A stretch of 64,000 nucleotides of DNA from Chitinophaga sp. E66 (lineage in GTDB: Bacteria > Bacteroidota > Bacteroidia > Chitinophagales > Chitinophagaceae): NCBI GenBank assembly GCA_019285755.1, contig CP079103.1, positions 2,542,001 to 2,606,000 on the forward strand, given 5' to 3'. A program made the translations under genes and the position numbers. A model generated the notes under the pieces. That model worked only from the letters and a program-made list of their open reading frames with translations. It was not told the origin of the DNA and did no database searches. This document shows, piece by piece, positions 30,854-42,850 of the stretch; position 1 is the first letter of the stretch; the number at the start of each line of letters is the position of its first letter.

Positions 30854-31285
30854 ATGACCCGGAAAAGTTACCTCACCCTCCTGACCGTTTCCATGCTTAT
30901 TTCTCTTGGCGCTTCCGCGCAGGCGACCTACAAAATAAAGCTTACCAATCTCGAAAACAAGAAAGGCGATGTCTACATCGGATGGTACGTTAATTCCTCC
31001 GACTTCATGAAGCCGCAAAAGGCAACCATAGCCAAGATGGTATCCGTCGACGGGAAAGGCGACGTGACCGTGACCTTCGACAGCGTGCCTTCCGGCAAGT
31101 ATGCCATCAGTGCCTTCCTGGATGAAAACGGTGACAAGGACCTCAACCTCAGCTTCATCGGCAAGCCTACCGAGAAATATGGTTTTTCTAACAACGTACG
31201 CCCCGCCATGCGCCCGGCTTCCTTTAACGAAGCGTCCTTCGACGTGAACGGAAAGAACGGGGAAATGAGTATCGAACTGAAATAA
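30854..31285 (+). CDS. DUF2141 domain-containing exported protein
   Basis: 143 residues with the signal peptide MTRKSYLTLLTVSMLISLGA ending SAQA. The mature domain contains YKIKLTNLENKKGDVYIGWY, TVTFDSVPSGKYAISAFLDE, NGDKDLNLSFIGKPTEKYGF and NNVRPAMRPASFNEASF, the standard DUF2141 pattern (DxNxNxxxDxxxxGxPxExxGFSNN). It is periplasmic or surface-exposed. Its function is not known to me. The frame is intact. Confidence 0.9.
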   Translation: MTRKSYLTLLTVSMLISLGASAQATYKIKLTNLENKKGDVYIGWYVNSSDFMKPQKATIAKMVSVDGKGDVTVTFDSVPSGKYAISAFLDENGDKDLNLSFIGKPTEKYGFSNNVRPAMRPASFNEASFDVNGKNGEMSIELK

Positions 31286-31375
31286 TAGTGTGGAAGGATC
31301 ACCCCATCCTGCACAGGATCACCGCAACCAATCCGCCATCATGGTTGTTGTAATAGGCAAACCTGGTCTCCGTAT

Positions 31376-32149
31376 ATGCGATACCCCGCTTCCTGTCTCC
31401 TGATCCTCATCACCACGCTCTCAGCAGCACAAACACCCGTCAAACAGATCACGGACAACCAGCATGTCTGGCTTTCCGTCAATTCCACCATGCGGTTCAG
31501 CGACCGGTGGGGCGCTATCGCCGACGTGCATGTCAGGCGCACCAATTATATCGCCGACCCCAGCTTCTATTTCGTTCGTGGCGGCGCGAGTTACTGGATA
31601 GCGGATAACCTTTCTGTAGTGGCGGGATATGGTCATATGTGGCTGGCATCGGTCGTCAATGGCAAGACCGCCTTCGCGGACGAGAACAGGCTCTACCAGC
31701 AAATCCTCTATAGCAGCCGCATCGGGAAGGTAGGCGTACTCAACCGCTTCAGGAACGAACAGCGCTGGCGGGAGAATCTGAGTAACGGGCAATCTACGGG
31801 CGACTTTTCCTTCTCCGACCGCCTCCGCTATCTCATCAGCCTGGGCATACCTATCTCTAAAAATCCCAAATACCCGCAGATCAGCATCGCCAACGAGGTC
31901 GCCGTTCAGTTCGGCAAACCGATCGTGTACAACACCTTCGACCAGATCCGCCTCTTTGGCGGCATCCGGCAGGGGTTCGGCAAGGGATGGTCTTACGATC
32001 TGGGTTACATGCTGGTTTACCAACAGGGCGCGGCTGGCAATACCTATTCCCGCAATCATACCGTCCGCCTCTTCTTCTACTATACGCTGGATACCAGGCG
32101 CAGGAAGCCCGCGCAGGAAACACCGCCGCTGCTTTTCGAAGACGAGTGA
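31376..32149 (+). CDS. DUF2490 outer-membrane beta-barrel protein
   Basis: 257 residues with a short signal peptide (MRYPASCLLILITTLSAAQ). Regular amphipathic strands follow, for example VWLSVNSTMRFSDRWGAIAD, YFVRGGASYWIADNLSVVAG, LNRFRNEQRWRENL and FSFSDRLRYLISLGIPIS, ending HTVRLFFYYTLDTRRR. This matches the DUF2490 family of small barrels. No function is assigned. It lies convergent to the P-type ATPase gene, 11 bases away. Confidence 0.85.
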   Translation: MRYPASCLLILITTLSAAQTPVKQITDNQHVWLSVNSTMRFSDRWGAIADVHVRRTNYIADPSFYFVRGGASYWIADNLSVVAGYGHMWLASVVNGKTAFADENRLYQQILYSSRIGKVGVLNRFRNEQRWRENLSNGQSTGDFSFSDRLRYLISLGIPISKNPKYPQISIANEVAVQFGKPIVYNTFDQIRLFGGIRQGFGKGWSYDLGYMLVYQQGAAGNTYSRNHTVRLFFYYTLDTRRRKPAQETPPLLFEDE

Positions 32150-32160
32150 TCAGGAAGCCT

Positions 32161-34563
32161 TCAATTACCCCGGATGGTTTTGTACACTTCGAACCAGGCT
32201 ACGCTCACAAATGATACCCCGAGGCACAGGAGCCCGTCCTGCAACGTGATGCGCGTCATCCCGAACAGGTTGCGGACGGCCGGCACGAAGTGGATGATGC
32301 ACAGGAATAGGACGGAAGCCCCAGCACCAGAGGCGCCAGGTTATTCTTATAACGGATGGTATGGAAGAAGTTCTCCGAAAAGGAACGATCCGCAAACGTG
32401 AGAAAGATATTAGCCATCACCAGCGTCGTGAAAACAACCGTGCGCGTCGCTTCCAAAGAATGATCGGGCATATAGGCGTAATAAACGCCTAATACACCCG
32501 CAGCGATCATCACGCCCTGGATAACACTGATCCATAACTCGCTCCGCTGAAAGAGGCTCATATCGCTTCCGCGGGCGGGCAGCTCCATAAGGTTTTCTTC
32601 CGCAGGCTCCCGCTCGTAAAAGATGGAACAGGTAGGCCCCATGATCAGTTCAAGGAATATGACGTGAATAGGTGTAAAAATATTAGGATATGCCCAGCCC
32701 CCCAATACCAGGGCAGCGTTGCCGTCAGGATTATGGGGATATGAATTGAGATGATATAACGGATCGCTTTGCGCAGGTTGGTAAATACTTTGCGGCCCTG
32801 CTGGATCGCAACAAGCATACGGTCGAGGTTATCGTCGGTAATCACGAGATCGGCAGCCATTCGCGCGATATCCGCACCTTTCTTACCCATGGCTATCCCT
32901 ATGTGCGCGGCCTTCAGCGCCGGACCGTCATTGACGCCGTCGCCCGTCATAGCCGCGATCTCTCCGTTGGCCTTTAAGGCTTCCACCACCTTAACCTTCG
33001 CATCGGGGAACATGCGGACGAACAGGTTCACGCTCTTTACCTTCTCCCGAAGTTCCGCATCGCTCATGGCCATTACGGCATCGCCGGTCTCAGCATGATC
33101 CAGTTTGCGGATACCCACTTCGCCCGCGATATGGCGGGCAGTTGCAAGATAGTCTCCGTAATCAGTTTGACTTCGATCCCCGCGCGGTAGAGCGCTGCTA
33201 TCACTTCCCGGGCGTTTTGGCGGGGAGGATCCTGAAGGCTGACCAGTCCTTCGAACCGCCAGGCGAAATCGTCCTGCTCAGCAGGCCATTCTCCGCCGGG
33301 GTGGATGGCGCTGGCTACGCCCAGCACCCGGAAACCTTTAGCCGCCATACCGTCCGCATAGGCCGCCACTTCCGCGGCCTTATCCTCTCCAGTTTACAGA
33401 CCCTGATGATCCGTTCCACCGCACCTTTAGCCGCAACAGTATTTACGCCATCGAAACGATACACGTGCGTCATCATGGGCGGACGCCCACCCAGCGGGTA
33501 TTCATGAACCATATCGGGCAGCGGCTGCCCCAGGCTTCGAGTATGGCTTTTTCCATGCTGTCGAACGGATGCTTTTCACTGGCGAGCGCCGCAAAGCGCA
33601 GCGCATGATCGCCATACACATCCGCCACACGCATGACGTTCTCTGTGATCGTACCGGTTTTATCCAGGCAAAGCACGTTCACGGCGCCAGGTTTTCGATC
33701 ACCTGCGGCTGCCGGGGATAATGCCCCGCCGGCTCATATACAGCGCCCCAGCGCCATAAACGACGAAAATGCGACGGGAATTTCTTCCGGAATAGCGGCC
33801 ATGGCCAACGTGAGGCCCATAAGGAGGCTCTCGGCCCAGGCGTTGGTTCGGAGGTAATTCAGGATGCATACCATGGCGAATGCCAACAGCCCGAATACGG
33901 CCAGGCGTTTTACGTATCTCCAGGTTTGTTGCTGGATAATGGTCTGCGGGCTGGCGGTTTCGCTCACCTTACGGCCCAACTTGCCCAGTTCGGTTTCATT
34001 GCCGGTCGCGGTCACCCGCGCAACGGCCTGCCCGGCGTTTAGCTGCGTCCCCGGTATATGGGCTGGTCAATTACCCGCGATACCGGCAGCGATTCCCCTG
34101 TAATGACCGATTCATTGACGGACAGATCGTTGGCCAGCAGCAGCGTGGCGTCTGCCGGAACGAGATCGCCCTCGCTGAGGATCAGCACATCCCCGGCACC
34201 AGGTCCTCCGTCTCCACATCCACCGGCTGCCCATCGCGCAGTACACGGGCGCGGGGAGCCGTAAACGCCTGCAGGGCTTTCATGGCCTGGTTGCTCCGCG
34301 CTTCCTCGAAAACCCGATGGCAGACACCAAGAGGATAGCGGCGAGCATCAACAGGCCTTCCGATATGCTGCCCAGGATAAAATAAAGCAGGCAGGCAGCC
34401 AGCAACAGCAGGAACATCGGTTCACGGACCATCCCCAGATGATCACCAGGAATCGGGGCGCCTGCTTCGAACGGAAGGTATTCTTGCCATGCTGCCGGAG
34501 CAACGCTTCGGCTTCGGAGCTGCTGAGGCCGGTAAATTGTTCCGTGCCGGGTGTCTGTTTCAT
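32161..34563 (-). CDS. Cation-translocating P-type ATPase
   Basis: About 800 residues. An N-terminal cation-ATPase domain (MKQTPGTEQFTGLSSSEAEA; LLRQHGKNTFRSKQ) is followed by an actuator domain (DLVPGDVLILSEGDLVPADA; VNESVITGESLPV), the membrane helix with AMAAIPEEIPVAFSSFMALG, the phosphorylation site CLDKTGTITEN (Asp near 33663), the nucleotide-binding domain, the hinge AAMTGDGVNDGPALKAAHIG and C-terminal membrane helices (LELIMGPTCSIFYEREPAEE). It pumps cations at the expense of ATP. The ion is not evident; the layout is closest to P2-type Ca/cation pumps. There are at least six one-base shifts (near 34425, 34300, 34200, 34050, 33690, 33390 and others). Confidence 0.9.
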
Positions 34564-34646
34564 CGATGCGTTATTTCGTTACCTTTATCCTTCAACCTCA
34601 ACAATCCAATCCTGCTCATTGTTAACTTTATTCTAATCAATATCAT

Positions 34647-35687
34647 ATGACTACTGTTAAAGCTTATGCCGCGCAGGACGCCACCTCCGCGGTTGCGCCC
34701 TGGCAATTCGACCGGCGGGATCCCAGGCCGTTCGACGTGGAATTCGACATCCTCTATTGCGGCGTTTGCCATAGCGACCTCCACCAGATCCGCAACGAAT
34801 GGGGAACTCCATTTTCCCCATGGTGCCCGGCCATGAGATCGTGGGCCGCGTGACACGTGTGGGCGATAAGGTGACGAAGTTCAAACCGGGAGACCTGGCG
34901 GCGGTGGGCTGCCTTGTCGACAGCTGCCGTAAATGTACGAACTGCAAAGACGGAAACGAGCAATATTGTGAGAACGGCTCTTCCGGCACTTATAATTCCT
35001 ACGAACAGGACCATACCACCGTTACACAGGGCGGATATTCCAGCATGATCGTGACAGACGAGGCCTTCGTACTGAAAGTATCCGACAAGCTCCCGCTTGC
35101 CAACGTAGCGCCGCTCCTCTGCGCCGGGATCACCACCTACTCGCCCCTGCGCCACTGGAAAGTAGGCAAGGGCCATAAAGTGGCCGTAATGGGCCTGGGA
35201 GGCCTGGGGCATATGGCAGTGAAATTCGCGGCGGCCTTCGGAGCAGAGGTGACAATGCTCAGTACCAGTCCGAAGAAAGAAGCGGACGCCAAAGCACTGG
35301 GAGCACATAAATTCATCCTGACCACCGATAAAGCACAGTTGAAATCCGTCCGCAACTACTTCGACTTCATCCTCGATACCGTATCCGCCCCGCACGATTA
35401 TAACATGGCACAGAGCCTCCTCCGTACCAATGGCGTACAGATCTGTGTGGGGTACCGCCCACGCCCATGGAAATTGCAGGGTTCAGCCTCATCGCCAACC
35501 GCCGCAGTATTGCCGGCTCCATGATCGGGGGATTGCCGAAACACAGGAAATGCTCGACTTCTGCGCCGAACATAATATCGTGTCTGACGTGGAGGTCATC
35601 AACATGAGTTATATCAACGAAGCCTACGAGCGCATGCTGAAAGGCGATGTGCACTACCGCTTCGTGATCGATATGGCCACGCTGTAA
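34647..35687 (+). CDS. NAD(P)-dependent zinc alcohol dehydrogenase (YahK/CAD type)
   Basis: About 348 residues. The catalytic zinc ligands are in [19 protein letters not shown] and [20 protein letters not shown], and structural zinc cysteines are in [20 protein letters not shown]. The nucleotide-binding fold has [20 protein letters not shown] followed by [15 protein letters not shown], a pattern typical of NADPH-preferring YahK/CAD enzymes. It reduces aldehydes to alcohols. Shifts lie near 34815 and 35450. It is divergent from the ATPase gene. The physiological substrate is unknown. Confidence 0.92.
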
Positions 35688-35747
35688 AACGCCTGCTTTT
35701 CGTCAGTTTTCCGCATGATCCCGGCCCATGATTTGCAGACGCGGATC

Positions 35748-35779
35748 ATTGCTGCAGGGAATAGACCGCCCTAATTTTG
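35748..35779 (+). promoter_or_regulatory. Promoter of the CoA-transferase gene
   Basis: ATTG (35748-35751), 20 bases, then TAATTTTG (35772-35779), 20 bases before the ATG. The -7 element is an exact match and the -33 element is one base off. Confidence 0.7.
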
Positions 35780-35799
35780 CCCAAAACCTCGAAATATTC

Positions 35800-37083
35800 A
35801 TGGAAGTAAAGTACATCGACGCGGCCACCGCAGTGGCCCATATACAATCCGGACAACGTGTATTCCTCCACGGCAGCGCCGCAACGCCCGAGTTGCTTGT
35901 TACAGCCCTGCAAAGCCGCTCCGCGGAATTAAAGGACGTGGAACTCTGCTCCATCACCACCCTGGGCAATGTCTCGTTCGATCAGCCCGACTGCCGCAAC
36001 AGCTTTTTCTTCAACTCACTTTTCGTTTCGGCCGCTACCCGCGCCGTTGCCAACAGTGAATCCGGGGACTACGTCCCCATTTTTCTCAGCGAAATACCGC
36101 AACTTTTTACCGCAACATCCTCCCGCTCGATGCCGCCTTCGTACAGGTATCTCCCCGGATGCTCATGGATACGTAAGCCTGGGAACCTCCGTAGACATTG
36201 CCCGGGCGGCGGTGGATACGGCGAAGTACGTAGTGGCGCAGGTAAACCCCAACATGCCGCGCACCCATGGCGACGGGTTCATCCATATCAGCAAGATCCA
36301 CGCGATGGTATGGCATGAGTCCGCATTGCCGGTGGTGGATTATTCCGCCGGCGTAACGCCCGCCATCGAAAGCATCGGCAGGAACGTAGCCGCGCTCATC
36401 GAAGACGGCGCTACCCTGCAGCTGGGCATCGGCACCATCCCCGATATGGTATTGCGCAACCTCACCACGCATAAAGACCTGGGACTGCATACGGAAATGA
36501 TGTCTGACGGGGTGATCCCTCTCATCGAAAGCGGCGTTATCAATAACGCACGTAAGAAACTCAACACCGGCAAGACAGTTACCTCCTTTATGACCGGCAC
36601 GGAAAACTCTACCGCTTCGTGCATGATAATCCCTCCATCCGCGTGATGGACATCAGCTACGTGAACGACACTTCCGTTATCCGGAAGAACCCCAAGGTAG
36701 CGGCCGTGAACAGCGCCATCGAGATCGATATCACCGGGCAGGTATGCGCCGACTCCATCGGTACTTACCAGTATTCAGGGATCGGCGGGCAGATGGACTT
36801 CATCCGCGGCGCTTCGCTGTCGGAAGGCGGCAAGCCCATCATTGCGCTGCCATCGGTTACCAACAAAGGTATTTCCCGCATTACGCCTTTCCTGAAAGAG
36901 GGCGCAGGCGTGGTGACCACAAGGGGGCATATCCATTGGGTAGTGACGGAATACGGGTCCGTAGACCTCTTTGGCAAGAACCTGAAACAACGCGCCAAAT
37001 CGCTTATCGGCATAGCGCACCCCGACCATCGCGAGGCACTGGAAAAGGCTTACTTCAACAGGTTCGTGAAAGGAAAAGGTTAA
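35800..37083 (+). CDS. Acetyl-CoA hydrolase/transferase family protein
   Basis: About 428 residues. The start MEVKYIDAATAVAHIQSGQR is chosen from the promoter and family alignment. Blocks include RVFLHGSAATPELLVTALQS, SPPDAHGYVSLGTSVDIARA, NMPRTHGDGFIHISKIHAMV, LQLGIGTIPDMVLRNL and HTEMMSDGVIPLIESGVINN. The catalytic glutamate lies in WVVTEYGSVDLFGKNLKQRA. Enzymes of this family move CoA between short acids (for example succinate/acetate or 4-hydroxybutyrate) or hydrolyse acetyl-CoA; the exact pair cannot be read here. Shifts lie near 36110 and 36605. Its stop overlaps the convergent hydrolase stop. Confidence 0.9.
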
Positions 37084-37913
37084 TCGGGTGGATGTAACTG
37101 CACGGCGCTCAGCCACCCCGCCATAAACTGGAAAATCTCCGGGCGCTGGGGCTCGTTGTGCATCTCATGATAAAGGCCGTCCCATTCCTTATAGGTGACC
37201 ATATGGGCAGGGGCCAATTTCGCAAAGCGCCGGGAACCCTCCACGCTGGTAAATGCATCTGCATTGCCATGCATGAGCAGGAAGGCACCTGCAGCCGGTC
37301 GGCATGCCCTAAGCACCATTGACCATTACTGACAAGAATATGCATGAAGCGAAGGCTCGCGAACGGATGCCGCAATGGATCGTTTTCAAACTTCGCCACT
37401 TCGGTTTTATCGTGCGAGATCTTTTGAATATCTAAAGGCGTTTTAACACGCAGATGGGGCAGGAGCGAAGCCCCCGCGCGAAGGAGCCCCGCAACAGCGC
37501 ATTGGGCTTTGGGGCAGGATGAGCGCGGGCGCGGAGATCACCGCCGCCTGCACATCGGGGTGACGATGCAACAGCAAGCCCGTCAGCAAACCGCCGCCCA
37601 TGGAATGGCCATACAACACCATCGGCCCGGGATGCGTATCCCAGGTATATTGCAGGAACGCTTCCAGGTAATCGAAGATCTCCTCCAGCTCCAGCGCGTC
37701 CCCACGCTTGCCATCGCTTTTACCATGACCGTAATGGTCGATGCCGGTGACTAGATAGCCTTCTTCATTGAAAAATTCCGCCAGCGGCGCATAACGCTCC
37801 ACATGCTCCCCGATACCGTGGATGATGACCATTATACGGTCGAACCGCGCAGGCTGCCACGTGATGCCGTGGAAATTACGGCCTTTATATTCCCAGGTAA
37901 AATCTCGTTGCAT
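37080..37913 (-). CDS. Alpha/beta hydrolase of the monoacylglycerol-lipase type
   Basis: About 277 residues. The start MQRDFTWEYKGRNFHGITWQ is followed by VIIHGIGEHVERYAPLAEFF (oxyanion region), GIDHYGHGKSDGKRG, the nucleophile motif LYGHSMGGGLLTGLLLHR, and in the C-terminal part LLMHGNADAFTSVEGSRRFA (Asp) and DGLYHEMHNEP (His). The triad is therefore complete. It is likely to act on monoacylglycerols or similar esters in the cytosol. Shifts lie near 37470 and 37310. The frame ends convergently with the CoA-transferase. Confidence 0.88.
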
Positions 37914-37969
37914 ATTTCAGTATAACCCCGAAGCTGCAAATTTGTTGGCGGCAGCGATGACGGGAATCA

Positions 37970-38001
37970 TTTGTTTTATTCCAACCATAAACGTAGGTTT
38001 G
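37970..38001 (+). promoter_or_regulatory. Promoter of the cobalamin operon
   Basis: TTTG (37970-37973), 20 bases, then TAGGTTTG (37994-38001), an exact Bacteroidota promoter placed just upstream of the riboswitch. Confidence 0.8.
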
Positions 38002-38005
38002 CATC

Positions 38006-38185
38006 GCATTTGGTTGCAAACCCCTCTTCGGGGCGCGCATTAAAAGGGAATCCGGTGCAAAACCGGAGCTATCCCCGTAGCTGTAATCCTGCATGCTTTT
38101 TACCGGCAACTCACAAGCCACTTTCTCACAGAAGGGAAGGCCCGCCGGTAAAGCAGGAGAGCCAGAAGACCTGCCTCATGTTTTT
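38006..38185 (+). promoter_or_regulatory. Cobalamin (B12) riboswitch
   Basis: The core blocks of the AdoCbl riboswitch are present in order: aaaagggaatccggtgcaaa at 38043, accggagctatccccgtagc at 38061, ctgtaat, gccact (38117), gggaaggc (38134) and gccagaagacctgcc (38161-38175). It precedes a cluster of TonB-receptor and surface-lipoprotein genes. In Bacteroidota such switches turn off B12-uptake operons when cobalamin is plentiful. A further ~180 bases of leader separate it from the first start codon, which leaves room for the expression platform. Confidence 0.95.
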
Positions 38186-38362
38186 ACCATTCAACGCTTT
38201 CGGGTGAAAAGCCAGGGATGTAAAGCCTCACCAGGCATTATATTCTCATTAGTCGAACCCTCTTTGCGCATAGGGACCGTCATGCGCCATAACTTGCAAT
38301 CTTATTTGCGGGAATGGTACGTGCATCCCGGATGGTTGTTTCGGAATAATTAAATCCAGATA

Positions 38363-39678
38363 ATGAAACAACATGTACGCATCGCGCTCGCGCTGGCCTC
38401 TGTGGCCTTTGCAGCCGCCTGTAACAAAAATGATGACGTTAAGCCTTTCGGGCCTAAAGTCCACATCGCCCGGCCGGAACAAACCGTAGCCGTAGGGCAG
38501 TCGCTCGAACTCAAACCCGAATTCACGCAGAAAGCGGGCATCACATTCAGCTGGAAAGTGAACAACGAAGAAGTCGGCAAAACGGCCACCTATACTTTCA
38601 AACCCCAGCAACACGGCAACTTCAGGATCACCTTCGTTGCCGCTACCCAAACCGGGAAAGACTCCGCCATCTACAATATTACCGTGCTTGGCCAATACGC
38701 CAACGGCATTTACCTTCTCAATGAAGGCTGGATGGGTACCGAGACAGGCAGCGTTTGGTTCTGTCAATACGGCGCAGACACGCTCGTGCCCTGGGTATAC
38801 CACGCCGTGAACCCCGGCAAGACGCTCGGAGGCACCATGAACACGCTTCAATACGGCGCTATACATAACGGCAAACTTTATATGGTCGTAAAGCCGGCGG
38901 TCCGCTGGTAGTGACCGACGCATCTACGTTAGTAGAAACGGGCCGTGTGGCGAATGTAGTATCGGGAAAAGGCATGACCTTCCTCGGCCTGGACGCTTCC
39001 CGCGGGCTCATAGGCGCCACCGATGGCATTTACCCTATCAACCTTGCCACGCTGGCCATTGGCAGCAAGATCACCGGCGTTTCCGGCGCCACGGGCGATA
39101 TGGTGAAGTCCGGCAACTATGTGTACGCACATAACGCCACAGACGGAATGGTGGTGCTTAATGCTACAACCTTCGCCGTTGTGGACAAGCCTTTCAAAGC
39201 CACCATCGGATTCGTGAAAGGAAAAAACGGCCGGATTTACGGCGCGAAGGATTCCCTGCTCATGTCCGTTCACCCGACGACGCTGGCAAAGGATTCCATT
39301 AAAATGCCCTTCAGGGCGGTATCGCCTTTCGGCGCCTGGAGAAGCGTGCAGATGACGGCTTCCACCATCAACGATCACATCTTTATCATTCAGCCCGGAT
39401 CGGGATGGTCTTACGGTAAGAAGCTGTACCGCTATGTTGCAGGCAACACGGCTTCCATGAACGAACCCTTCATCACCCTTCCGGAAGACCAATGGTTCTA
39501 CGGCTCCGGCGTCAATTACGACCCGCATACGGACGAGCTGGTGGTGACCACCATCAACGGCGCTATGACCGGAAACGTCAACAAGCTGGCGTTCTACAAC
39601 GCACAGACCGGCGCCCTGAAGAAAACGATTACCTATAACGGCTGGTACTTCCCGGCTATGACCGTCATTCAACCATAA
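38363..39678 (+). CDS. Surface lipoprotein with beta-propeller, BtuG-like, first copy
   Basis: A lipoprotein signal (MKQHVRIALALASVAFAAAC, lipid-carrying Cys 20) is followed by NKNDD, acidic residues like the export signal of surface lipoproteins. An Ig/PKD-like domain follows (PEQTVAVGQSLELKPEFTQK), then a YncE-like propeller (GIYLLNEGWMGTETGSVWFC; GNYVYAHNATDGMVVLNATT; GVNYDPHTDELVVTTINGAM). In gut Bacteroides the propeller lipoprotein BtuG binds cobalamin and caps BtuB; the same role here is inferred from the riboswitch and the next gene. One shift lies near 38897. Confidence 0.85.
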
Positions 39679-39680
39679 CC

Positions 39681-41673
39681 ATGACGCCCTACTGGAAAAT
39701 CCGCTGCACCGGAGCCTGCCTGCTCATCGCAGGCAGTGCTGCCGCGCAGCAAACGCACGACACCGCCAAAGTCCGCGACCTGAGGGAAGTACAGATCACA
39801 GCGCCACGGCCCGTCCGCGAGATATCGCCCGGTCAAACCCTGCAGGGCGCGCAGCTGCAGCGCCTGGGCGCACAATCGGTCGCCGATGCCATCCGGTATT
39901 TCTCCGGCTTGCAGATCAAGGATTACGGCGGGGTAGGCGGGTTGAAAACGGTGGACGTCCGCGGGATGGGCACCAACCACACCGCCGTTTTCTATGATGG
40001 CGTGCAGCTCGGCAACGCCCAGAACGGACAGATAGACCTGGGCAAATTCTCTATGGAGAACATGCAGGCAGTTTCCCTCTACAACGGGCAAAAAAGCAAT
40101 ACGTTCCAGCCGGCGAAAGACTACAGCGCCTCCGCAGCGATCTACCTCTCGCCACTGCGCCCTGAATTTAAAGCAGGAGAGACGCACCACCTGAAAGGCT
40201 CCGTAAAAACCGGCTCTTTCAGCCTGTTCAATCCTTCGGTTTTGTATCATCAAAAACTCTCGAGCACTATTTCCTTTTCGCTCAATACGGAATGGGTGCA
40301 TGCCGGCGGACAATACAAATTCCGCTACCGGAAGGTCAACGGTTACGACACCACTGCCATGCGAAAGAACGGCGACATCGACGCCTTCCGCGCGGAAGCC
40401 TCGCTCCATGGCCGCATACCCTCCGGAGAATGGCACACCCGGCTCTACTACTACGATTCCGAACGAGGCCTGCCGGGCTTCGTGGTGAACGGGGTGTTCG
40501 GGCATATCGACCGGCAGTGGGACCGAAACTTCTTCTGGCAGGGCCAGTTGCGGAAAGACCTCTCCAAACGCTACAGCGTATTGCTGAATGCCAAATACGC
40601 CAACGATTACACCCGTTACCTGGCGCCGGATACCCTGCTGCTATATGTCGATAACAATTACCGCCAGCAGGAAGCCTATGTGTCCCTGGCGCAACAGTAT
40701 GCCATAAGGCCCTGGTGGACGGCCGGCCTGTCGGCCGACTACCAGTTCAACCTCCTCAACGCCAGCCTTACGAATTTCTCCTACCCGAGGAGGCATACGG
40801 TACTGGGGGCCCTCAGCACATCGGTCACCCTGCCGCGCTTCAGCGCACAGGCGGCTTTATTGGCCACGCTGATGAACGAGCACGTAAAGAAGAATACCGC
40901 TTCCGAACCGAAAAAGAGTTCACTCCTTCGCTTGTAATGGCCTGGCAGCCCCTGCGGAAAGAAGACCTGCGGGTAAGGGGATTCTACAAGCACATCTTCC
41001 GTATGCCAACTTTCAATGACCTGTATTACACCGACATCGGCAACTCCCGCCTCGACCCGGAATATACCCGTCAATTTGATGTGGGGTTCACCTGGGATAA
41101 GGTCCGCACAGGCCGCGTGCCGGAGTCCCTCTTCCTGGAAGCGGACGCTTACTATAACGAAGTGACCGGCAAGATCGTGGCGGTGCCAACGGTCAGCCAG
41201 TTCCGGTGGACGATGATGAACCTCGGCTTCGTGAAGATCCACGGGCTGGACGTGCGCGCCGGGGCAACTATCCTGGCCTGGGATAAGTTACGCATGGGTA
41301 CCAGGCTCTCGTATACCTTCCAGCAGGCCAGAGACTTCACCGACCCGCACGACAGCTTCTACGGCGATCAGATCGTTTATTTGCCCCGGCATGCGGGCTC
41401 ACTTATTGCCAACGCGGATTATGGGGACTGGGGCTCAATTACAGCCTCGTCTACACCGGCGAGCGCTACAATGCCAAAGCCAATATCCCCGTCAATTACA
41501 TGCAGCCCTGGTATACCAGCGACCTCTCGCTGCGTCGGGCGCTGAAAATATCGAAAGCGGAAGTAACGCTCACTCTCCAGGTGAATAACCTTTTCAACCA
41601 GTATTACGATGTAGTGCTGAATTACCCGATGCCCGGCCGGAACTACAAAGCGGTACTGTCCGTGCAACTGTAA
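39681..41673 (+). CDS. TonB-dependent receptor, BtuB-like (cobalamin uptake)
   Basis: About 664 residues, signal peptide MTPYWKIRCTGACLLIAGSA. The plug domain contains VQITAPRPVREISPGQTLQG, SVADAIRYFSGLQIKDYGGV, TVDVRGMGTNHTAVFYDGVQ and LGNAQNGQIDLGKFSMENMQ. The barrel ends GRNYKAVLSVQL. The start lies 2 bases after the previous stop. Given the riboswitch and the flanking propeller lipoproteins, the likely substrate is cobalamin; this is inferred from context. Shifts lie near 40895 and 41435. Confidence 0.9.
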
Positions 41674-41688
41674 CAAACCAATCGAACC

Positions 41689-42821
41689 ATGCAAAAATAC
41701 ACCTCCCAATATTGGCTTTATGCTGCCTGGCGGCCACCGCCTGCAGGAAGGGCGACCAGATCGTACCGCCCGTCGTGACGCCCGTGGATTCCGCCCAGGT
41801 ACAGGGGTACCGGGTTTTACCTGCTCAATGAAGGCAATATGGGCAGCAACAAATCTACGCTGGACTATTACGATTACACTACCGGGAAGTACAACCAGAA
41901 TATCTATGCGACCGTCAACCCGAACGTGGTGAAGGAGTTGGGGATGTGGGCAATGATATCCGGATCTATGGCGGCAAGCTGTATGCCGTCATCAACGTAT
42001 CGAACAAAGTGGAGGTGATGGACGCCCGCAGCGCCAAACGCATCGGCCAGATCGAAATCCCCAATTGCCGGTACCTGGCGTTCGCCAACGGGAAAGCATA
42101 CGTGAGTTCCTATGCAGGCCCCGTGGTGATTGAGCCCAATGCGCCCATTGGTTATGTGGCGGAGGTGGATACCACTACGCTGCAAGTGACCCGGAAAGTA
42201 ATCGTGGGATACCAGCCGGAGGAGATGGCCGTGGTGGGCAATAAGCTCTATGTGGCCAATAGCGGCGGATATCGTGTGCCAAACTATGACCGCACCGTTT
42301 CTGTCATCGATCTGAACACTTTTACCGAAACGAAAAAAATAGACGTGGCCATCAACCTGCACCACGTTAAACCCGACCGCCATGGCGACCTGTACGTCAC
42401 CTCGCGCGGCGATTATTACAGCGTGCAGCCCAGCCTGCACGTGATCGACACCAAAACGGACCAGGTAAAGAAATCCTTCCCGCTGGCGTCCAGCAACCTC
42501 TGGATAGCGGGAGATACGGCCTACATCTACGGATCCGCTTTCAGTTACAACACCCATGAGTGGACGCTCAGCTACAGCCTCCTGGATGTGAAAACGGAGA
42601 CCGTGCTGCCAGGGAGCTTCATCACCGACGGCACCGAAAAGAACATCAAAATGCCCTACGGTGTGGCGGTACATCCCGTTAGCAGGGATATCTACGTCAC
42701 CGATGCCCGCGACTACGTATCACCTGGCACGCTGTATTGCTTCGACAAACATGGGAAAAAGAAGTGGTCCGTTATTACGGGAGACATCCCTGCCCATTTC
42801 GCCTTCCTCCCTGTTCCTTAA
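41689..42821 (+). CDS. Surface lipoprotein with YncE-like beta-propeller, BtuG-like, second copy
   Basis: The ATG at 41689 gives MQKYTS, then, after a shift, IGFML(L)AATACRKGDQ, a lipobox with Cys. The mature part is a seven-bladed-type propeller with regular strands: YLLNEGNMGSNKSTLDYYDY, LYAVINVSNKVEVMDARSAK, YLAFANGKAYVSSYAGPVVI, MAVVGNKLYVANSGGYRVPN, VSVIDLNTFTETKKIDVAIN and MPYGVAVHPVSRDIYVTDAR. It lacks the N-terminal Ig domain of the first copy. Further shifts lie near 41805 and 41940. It is probably a cobalamin-capturing cap for the receptor (inference). Confidence 0.85.
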
Positions 42822-42850
42822 TCGCACTTTAATAAACAACCTGTAACAAT